DNA from: an uncultured Bacteroidales bacterium
GTDB lineage: Bacteria; Bacteroidota; Bacteroidia; Bacteroidales; Paludibacteraceae
Assembly (NCBI GenBank): GCA_900317345.1
Contig: ONGK01000003.1
Location: forward strand, 1 to 52,648
Reading direction: 5' to 3'
Length of the DNA: 52,648 nucleotides
The notes under the pieces were generated by a model. The model did no database searches and was not told where the DNA came from. It saw only the letters and a program-made list of their open reading frames with translations. The translations under genes and the position numbers were made by a program. Below, in pieces: positions 1 to 9,600 of this stretch. The stretch's first letter is position 1. Each line of letters begins with the position of its first letter.

Positions 1-1
1 C

Positions 2-571
2 TGGGGCCAGAATGCATTCCATACATCTATCAAACTGACGTATGATTCGTCGGTTATCTTCCATCGTTGGACGGAGGATGCGATTATCTCGCTGGCAGGG
101 CCGAATTTGGCGAAGAAAGCAGACGGCTCAGATTACGAGCTCTATGCGTTCGATAATTTCCAGTGGCTGCTCAACGGCAACGAAGTGGAAGGTGCGAACC
201 GCTCGTATATGGAGCACCCGGGTAAACTGAATATGTCGGATGCTTTCGCGCTTCGCATGACGCGTGCCGATGGACTGGAGTTCACCACCTGCTCTTATAT
301 CCCGGATCACAACCGGAATGCGCGTATGGCTGGTGAGAAACCGGTGGGCGTATCGCTCACGCCGACAGATCCGCTCGCAGGCAGTCCGGTGGAAATCATC
401 CTGACGGACGATGCGGAGGTGGAGCTCTATTCCGTAATGGGCAATAGAGTGTTCGCTCGCCGCTTCAGCAAAGGCATTTCCTCGTTCAGCGCACCCGCTG
501 CACAAGGTATATATATAATGAACGTGCGCACGCGTGGAGAAGTAGTTACTCTCCGCATACGCGTACGTTGA
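2..571 (+). CDS. C-terminal fragment of a secreted protein with a T9SS type A-like sorting domain (5' truncated)
   Basis: The frame is open from the window edge to a TGA at 569-571, so the true start lies outside; an internal TTG at 107 is not a convincing start because coding sequence continues upstream of it. The last ~75 residues look like a type IX secretion C-terminal domain: a VELYSVMGNRVF segment (strand, then the 'MG' turn), a GIYIMNV strand and a final basic beta strand ending in RIRVR. This is the pattern of Por-secretion tail domains, which route proteins through the T9SS and are removed or anchored at the surface. The upstream ~115 residues are too few to name a domain. The next gene begins 45 bases downstream on the same strand with no visible terminator, so the two may be cotranscribed. 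Function of the mature protein is unknown. Confidence 0.75.
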   Translation, partial: WGQNAFHTSIKLTYDSSVIFHRWTEDAIISLAGPNLAKKADGSDYELYAFDNFQWLLNGNEVEGANRSYMEHPGKLNMSDAFALRMTRADGLEFTTCSYIPDHNRNARMAGEKPVGVSLTPTDPLAGSPVEIILTDDAEVELYSVMGNRVFARRFSKGISSFSAPAAQGIYIMNVRTRGEVVTLRIRVR

Positions 572-616
572 TGAGAAATAACAAACAATTGTATTATTAA
601 CTAAAATTTCAAGAGA

Positions 617-3600
617 ATGAAACATCGATTACTCTCTCTCCTGTTTGCATGTTGTATTGCTGCAGCAGGGTTCTCAGCGGTTCCTTATTCGCTGAATGAA
701 AGTTTCGAGTCGGGTATTCCGTCTTCATGGTCTCAAGAGGTTCTTTCTGCTGAGCAGGAACTCTGGGCAATTGATGCGGAATCTACCTATCCAACCGGAG
801 CTTATGATGGCGAGCATCGAGTAGCACTTCGCAATTCAACTGATGCGGAGAAACACTACATCACTCGTCTGATTACGCCTGTGTTAGACCTTTCGGCTGT
901 TTACTCGCCGCAATTGTCTTTTGCGTATGCACAACAGGCTCGTACCGGTATGCACGACACTTTAGTCGTGTACTATCGTCTCACCTCTGCGTCTGATTGG
1001 GTGGAGCTTTGTCGCTACAACGATGCTACTACCGGATGGACTCCGGTCACAATTGGCCTCGTGGCTACGCAAGGACAGGCTACTTCCTTCCAATTGGCAT
1101 TTGAAGCGCGCGAGAACATGGGACGTGGTGTCGTACTGGACAATGTGCGTATCTATCCTGAGTCTCGGTGTACGGATGCGGAGATAACGGGTGTTATCCC
1201 AGGTTCTACATCCGCCACGATTATCTGGCAAGGTGATTTGGTCCGTTCGTATGAACTGATTATTGATACCGTTGCTATCAGCGATTTGGATACGTATGAT
1301 ACATCCAAAGCGGTTGATTATCAGCCGAGTATCTCTGGTCTTGAATCGGTTGTTAACGGGCTGACTTCCGCTACGCACTACTATGCATATCTCCGTTCGG
1401 ATTGTGATGACAATGAGTCGGGGCATACCGCATGGGTATCAGCTGAATTTACCACCTCTATCGGTTATCCGTATGCACCGGAATTAACGAGCGCTAAACT
1501 CAATTCTGATTGGGAGCGCAAAACAGGTGCAGTGGATCTGACAGTAGATGGTTCTACTTTGTCATCAGGAACAGGATGGTCTTATACAGCCAATGCAACT
1601 GTTACAGGTAAAGCACATTACTATGGCTGTCCGTCTTACGTTTCTTCTGTAGGTTATTCACCGTCATGGTTAATCTCTCCTGAGATAGATATGACCGAGG
1701 CGGATGTCAATGCCGGCTTGTCGTTCCTTTTAGCACTTACGAGCGGTTCTACTTCCACCACTGCATCCAGTTATCGTCTCCAGAGTTCATTGTGGGTGAT
1801 GGTTTCTGATGACCAAGGTGCAACATGGACGTTATTGGATTCGATTGCTGGTGCGGATATGTCGAATACCCCCACACGTTTCAGTTTGAGTCTGACCAAT
1901 TATGTAGGTGCTCCATTAAAGGTGGCATTCGTGGCAAAAGCTCCTTCATCCAGTGCATATTTCCATTTGGATGATGTACGTTTCGCGGATTTGGATCCTG
2001 CTTGCCTCGGTATTCAGAATCTCAACGTGGCTCCTGCTGCTGAAGAGGTTGTGCTGACGTGGACTGTGAAGGGTACGAATAATAACGCGATAGCTGTAAT
2101 CTCTACACATGCTAATTTCTCGGATACCTTGGAGATGAAACATGTTTCTTCTCCGACAGCTACGTTCACTGGCCTGACGCCGCAAACGACCTATTACGTA
2201 TCCGTTCGACAGGATTGCGAAACGGAAGATGTGCTCAAGACTTCGTTCAAGACCAGCTGTTCTGTTGTCTCAACCTTCCCCTGGGTGGAGAATTTCAATT
2301 CTCTGACTAGCGGTATTCCTGATTGCTGGGATAACTCGGAGGGCACAACGACATCTTCTTCCTACAAGTGGACTTATTACGCTACCGGTCATGAAGGAAA
2401 ATGTCTACGTTTTAACTCGTTTAGCAACTCAAATGGTAATACCAACTTCCTTGCTACCCCTTCTTTCCTGCTTACTCAGGATTCGTATTTGAGTTTCTAC
2501 TGGAAGAATCCGACCGGTGGAGCCGGCGAGGTGCTTATATCGACGGATGGTGGCGCAACGAAAACATCACTCTTTAGCAAGTTGACCGGAGTTTCTTCAT
2601 GGACAAAGTTTGATGTTGACCTCTCTGCATATACAGGGCAAACGGTAATCATCTATTTCAAAGGCACGAGTAACTATGGTAATGGCGATGCATATCTAGA
2701 CTTGGATGATGTTAGTGTTATCGTGTATCCTACTTGTCGCGATATGGGAGCTGTCACGGTTGCTGCTGTACGCGAGAACGGTGTCACCTTTGACTTCGCT
2801 TCAACCGGTGCGCCGCAATATCAATTGGTTATCGCCAAAGCTTCCATCACTCCAGATAGTCTTAATGTAGACACGAATGTGGTTTACAAAGCATTGATAG
2901 CATCTAATTATATTGTGCTGGATACCGCGGTGTTAGAGCCGAGCACTTCCTACTATGCTTACATACGCAGTTATTGTAGTGCTGACGAACAGGGTGCTTG
3001 GTCCGGTGAAATTGTATTCAAAACAGCATGTTTATCTATAGATATTGACAACTTTGGTGTTGAAAAATTTGGCAATGCTGATGCTCTCGAATGTTGGACT
3101 ACGGGCGTAATCACTACCGGAGACAATCATTCTTATGTGTATGCACAAAGAGCGACCTCTAATCTCTATGGTGCATACCTCAAGTTGTCCCGTGAAACCT
3201 CAACGGCTACATATGACGATGAGCCCTTCGCCGTTACACCTAAACTGGAGTTTACAACGGGCGACATCCGTAATTATCAGGTTGTATTCTCCGCTGGAAC
3301 GTCCAATACATCGGCTACGAATTTGGCCCGTCTCAATGTCGGTATTGTTTCGGAGCCGAATACATTGGAAGGAATCCGTGTCCTCAAGAGTATCGCGCTT
3401 CCCTACGCATCTGACTCGTCCAAACTGCAGAACTACACGGTTAGTTTCTCTAGCTATGAGGGTGATGACTATGGTGAGTTTGGACAGTATGTGATATTCT
3501 ATGCTGCTGGTGTGACTACGCATGATTCTACCAACTATGTCGTATTGGACAATATCTCTTTTGAACCGGCTGCATCATGCGAGCAGATTATAGAGACCTC

Positions 3601-6600
3601 CGTTGACACTGTTACTCCTGTTGGTGCTGTGTTGTCTTGGGAAAATACGGGTGCACTTGCATATCAGGTAATGTTAGATTCTGTAGATACCCAGAATCCG
3701 GATGCTATTAGCGAGCCAATCAAACTGGTAGAGGTGCAAACCAATAGTGTGGTCTTTGATGATTTGAATAGTAACACGCTTTATTTCGCATATGTTCGCT
3801 CCATTTGTGGTGCGGGAGATACGGCTCAATGGAGCAATTCGTTCTCATTCCAGACAACTCAAATGCCTGTTGCTGTACCATTCAGTGATGATTTCGAAGG
3901 TGGCAACAACTGGATATTCGTCAATGGTACAACGAATAATTGGGCATGGGGAACCGCAACTAACAATGGTGGTACGCATGCGCTCTATATCTCCAATGAT
4001 GGCGGAGTGTCCAATACATATGATAATACAGCAGCCACTATAGTGTTTGCAACCAAGGCCGTCGAGTTGACACAGACGGGCAGTTATACCTTCAAGTATG
4101 ATTGGCTTGGAAAAGGTGAAAGTAATTACGACTACCTGCGTGTGGCGATAGTTCCTTTCACGACAGAATTGACGGCAGGTACTACACCTGGCAGTTTTGG
4201 TACTTCTACGCTTCCAGGCGGTTGGATTGCTTTAGATGGAGGATCAAAACTTAATGGGTCGGAGGTTTGGCAGACAGTATCTCAGGAAGTCAGACTGACC
4301 GCTGGTTTATATAAAGTGGTGCTGGCTTGGAAAGATGATACTTCAACCGGTGACAATCCACCTGCTGCGGTAGACAATTTCAGTATTGAAGTCATCGCTT
4401 GTCCGAAAGCTACAGGTCTGGCAGTAGATAGCGTCGTCTCAGATTCTGCACGGCTCTATGTAAATGACCTGGATGCTGCCGGTTACCATTTCGTAGTGGC
4501 CTCCGCGCAGATTGATTTGGATTCGCTCTCTGCATCGGATGCAGCGAAGATAGTTTTCAATGATTCTATCCTTGGCGATACGGCAATACATGTGAATGGA
4601 TTGAGACCTGCAACTAACTACTATGCTTATGCACGCACGATTTGTGACAATAATGAGCATGGCGCATGGTCCGCTCCGGTATCTTTTGCCTCGGCTTGTA
4701 ACGCTATAACTGTGGCAGATGGCAATCCGTTCATTGAGAACTTTAATGGCTTGAAGAGCGGTATTCCTATTTGTTGGGATAACTCGCGTGGTACAACAAC
4801 GGATGATAGTTACAAATGGAAGTATTACTCAGCCGGTTATGAAGGTGCATGTCTACGTTTCAATTCCTATTCGAACAGTGATGGAAAAACAGACACTTTG
4901 GTAACTCCGGAATTCTTCCTGCAAGAGGATGCTACGCTCTCTTTCTATTGGAAGAATGGAGCGGGTGGCGCGGCAGCTGTTCTGATTTCGGCGGACGGCG
5001 GCGCAACATTTACTACGCTTGAGAGTGCTATGACTGGTAAATCCTCATGGACATTATATGAGAAGGATTTGTCAGAATATACCGGTCAAACTGTACAGAT
5101 CTATTTTGCAAGTACCAGTAACTGGGGGTCCGGCGATGCATACCACTATCTGGATAATGTAAAAATTGCAGCAGTTCCTTCTTGCTTGCCTGCTACAGGT
5201 GTAGTGATTGATAACACTGCTACTGACAGTGCACGTATCCGCTTCGATAAGAGTGGCGACGCCACATACGATATCGTAGTTGCTTCTGCTGAATTGGATA
5301 TGTATCACATCTCTGCTGCTGATTCGGCGAAGATTGCCTTCTCTGCGGATGCATATGCAGATACAGTCCTCTTCGCAAACGGCTTGCAACCTGCGACTGT
5401 CTATTATACATATGTACGTGTGAATTGCGGTTCTTCTTCCAGCGAATGGTCAGAAGCAGTAGCATTCACAACGGATTGCAACATGATTACTGCATTCCCA
5501 TGGAGCGAAGACTTTGAGAATTTGCCGAAAGGCACCTCGGCTTCAAAAGCTCCGCTATGTTGGAATCTGCTCAATGCTAACGATGGAAAATATCCGTATA
5601 TCTATGTGAATACGAGTTCCTCGTATGTGCATGGAGGCAGTCAATCGCTCTATTTCCAATCGAGTGATATGCGTGATGGATATATTGTGATGCCGGAGTT
5701 TGACCAAGTGAACAATCTGCAGGTAACATTCTATTACAAGCATGAGGATGCCTCTAAGAGCGGTCGTCTCTATTTGGGTTATATGACGGATGTGGATAAT
5801 GCAAGCACATTTGCTCCAATAGCTGAATTGGCACGTTCTGCTTCTTGGGCATTCGCAACAGTGGGCACCGATGTTATCCCTGACTCTCTGGTGGGTGTGG
5901 CTCGACTTGCTATCAAGTATGGTAAGCAGTCCAGTAACTATTATATGGGTATTGATGATATTACCGTGAAGATTTTGCCGCAATGCCAGGATATCCAAAG
6001 TATTGGTGTAGATGGCATTACAGCAACATCTGCCAAGATTAGTTTTGCTGCAACATCGGCAAATAACTATCATGTCTTGGTTGCTGCAGCAGCCATCAAT
6101 CCTGATTCACTCAGTACGGTTCCGGATTCGTTGATTGTCTTCAATATGGCTACCTTGGATACGAATGTATGCAACGTGAGCAGTCTGCAACCGCAAACAA
6201 CATACTATGTATATGTACGCGGTATATGTGGTGATACGAATGGCGCATGGTCCGCTGCGGTTCCGTTTACTACGGCTTGCGCTGCAGTGGAGGTTCCGTA
6301 CGCGATGGACTTTGAAGCAGAGTCCTCTATCCCGCAATGCTGGAATATGGTATTGGATAAGGGTAGCTCAGCTGGCGCATATATCTCTACGTCCAGTTCA
6401 TACGCTCATAGTGGAACGCATGCGCTTGTTTGGGGAACATCTTATACCTCAACCACTCAATATCGTTCGTGGGTGGTTCTGCCGGAAGTAGAAGATAGCG
6501 TCAACAAGTTGGAGCTGTCGTTCTATATGCGCATGGCGACTCCATATGGTTCCTCCTATTACCAAGAAATTTCGGATAGCCTTATCATTGGTGTGATGAA

Positions 6601-9600
6601 CGGACCGGCTGATACTGCATCCTTTGTACGGATTGATGCTGTAATGCCGACGTCCGCTACGTATGAGCAAGTGAAGATAGACTTCTCTGCTTATGCGGGC
6701 AATGGCAAGTATATCGCTATCCTGCGTCAGCCGTTGGGAGAAAAGAACTCATCCAATGGATATCGGTATGGTTATTCTTATGACTATTACTACTGCGATC
6801 CTGCAATGATTGATGATATTAATCTCCATCTGCTACCCGCTTGTCGCGAGGTACGTGATCTCACGGTGAAAGCGCAATCTGATAGTGTTGACTTTGCGTT
6901 TACCGCTACCTCAGCGCCGCTGTATCAAGCAGTGCTGACAGCGATAGCTATTAATCCGGATACGCTGGCTAATGTGGCGGATAGTCTCATTATCGCCAAT
7001 ATGGATACGCTTACATCCGGTGCAGGACATATCGGTAACTTGGTGCCGCAAACAACATACTATCTCTATGTGCGCGCACTATGTGACCCTGCTTCGTTCA
7101 GCGAATGGGTAGAAACGTCATTCACTACTTCTTGTGCTCCTCTCGCAACCCTGCCGTGGACAGAAGGATTTGAGGACTATGAAGGAACCACGTATAGTAG
7201 TAATGGTGAAGTTCCTAATTGCTGGATAGTAGGCGGTACGTCAAGTGTTAAGCCGCACGTTATTGGTTCCGGTAGCTATTATTATGTTCATGAAGGAACG
7301 AAGTCACTTACCTTCTACGGTAGTGGTTATTGCTATGCTGCCCTGCCTGAATTTGCTGCTCCGATTAATACATTGCAAATCAGTTTCTGGATGCAGACAG
7401 AAAGTTCTACCAATGGCAAACTGACTCTCGGTTATATATCAGCGGGTGATGTGAATATGAGCACCTTCACGCCTATAGAAGAGTATGCGAATAGCTATGA
7501 CTCCATGACACAACGTGAAACATATCTGTCAAATGTGCCGGATAGTGCCGCCCGATTGGTATTCTGCTGGTACTATTCCAGCCAATGGAGTTGCTGCATT
7601 GATGACATAGAGATTAGTCTATTGCCGGAATGTCAAACGCCGTCTGCCATAGGTATAAGTGCAGATGCACACGAAGCTGATATTGTATGGACGGGTAATG
7701 CAGAAAATTACGAGGTGGCATTCGGTGCGGTAGGATTTAACCTGCCAGCCGGTGCAGACTCTATCTATGCTGTAGCCGATACAGCATTCCTGCATATAGA
7801 TGGTTTGACTCCCTCTACATCGTACGATGTTTACGTTCGTGCGAAATGCGATGATGCTCTCTTCTCTGCATGGTCTAAGGTAAGTAGTTTCAGTACAGCT
7901 TGTCTTAAACCTATTGGAACAACGTACGATTTCGATGATGTAAGTTCACGCTATGTAACGTATTCGACATACGAGATGGAGAATTGCTGGAATGCAATAT
8001 ACACATCTACGTCGTATATCCCGAATATAGTTACGAATAATGAATCTTATTCCTATGCTTACTCCGGCGAGAGCGCACTAAGATTGTATACCTATGGTTC
8101 TTCGTATAAAGCGGCTGCGGTAATGCCGCTCGTTGATGCTGATATGGATACGGTTAAGATCCGCTTCATGGGACGCGCCGGATCTGCTTATACGAGCAGT
8201 ACTTCCGGTACTGTGAGCATGTCGAGCGCTTCGTCTAGCAATGCATGTGCTGTCAAAGTAGGTACATTGACAGATCCGACAGATCTCTCTACTTTCCAGC
8301 TCATCAAAGAGTGTATGGGTGTGACTACATCAGCTGATCCGGCGAATGATCCAGAAGGTACTGAATTCTGGCGTCAGTTTGATATCAACCTTATGGGGGC
8401 TGCAGGTAAATATGTTGCCTTTGTCAGTGATTATAGTTTAACCAACTATTTCTACATTGATGATGTGCAGATTATGCGTGGAGATGCTTGTCCTGCTCCG
8501 ATAGCTCCGGTGGTTAAGGATATTCAGAAGGATGCGGCACGTGTCGAGTTCACTCCGACCAATGCTCCAGTCTATGCAGTCATGTTGAAGCAAGGCAACG
8601 ATACAATAGCTAATGTATTGGTAGGAAGCGATAGTGCTCGATGCTCGTTCAGTGGATTGCTTGAGGCTACGGTGTATTCTGTAGCTGTACGCGCTCTGTG
8701 TGACAGTAATGAGGTGTCTCCATGGTCGGAAGCATCCTTCTTCACAACTGACTGTGACGTTAAGTCCGTTCCTTGGTCGGAAGGCTTCGAGGCGCTGTCT
8801 GTTGGCAATTCATCATCGCCGGCTCCGCTCTGCTGGAATCTGATTGGCGCAAACGAGGGTAACTATCCGTATATATATGTGAATAATAGTTCATTATATG
8901 TACAGAGTGGATCTAAATCCTTGTATTTCGTGTCAAGTAGCAGTAGCTATGGATATGCGGTACTGCCTGCTTTTGATTCCATCAATACGCTACAGATAAA
9001 GTTCTCTTACAAGGATGAAAGTACATCATCAAGCGGTCGTCTCTTCTTCGGTTATCTGACTGATGCTGCTGATTCTACAACGTTCATCGCAATTGCCGAA
9101 GCACCGCGTAGTACCTCATGGCAAACAGTAGTCTATGAACTCAATACTATTCCTGAATCGGCTGCTTCGGCACGCCTTGCATTCAAGTATGGTGGAGCAA
9201 GTAACAACTACTATTTGGGTATTGATGATATTTCCGTGAAGAAGTTGAGCAATTGCCTCAAGCCGGTTAACGTGGATGTAAAAGATATTGGCACCAATGA
9301 AGCTACCATCTTCTTCCCGTCAACGGGTGCAGATGCATATGAGGTAATAGTAGCCAAGGCTGCAATAGCTAATCTGGATGAAATGACATCGGCTGATTCG
9401 GCGAACATCGTGTTCTCGATAAATCAGTTGACGGATACCTCCATAGTAGTGGATGACCTGTCAGCAAATACTGCATATTTCGCGTATGTACGTGGATTGT
9501 GCGGAAGTGAGGCTTCCGACTGGTCTGATAAACTTGGGTTCCGTACAGAGTGTGGAGCTATCACGGCGTTCCCGTATCGTGAGAATTTTGATAATAGCGC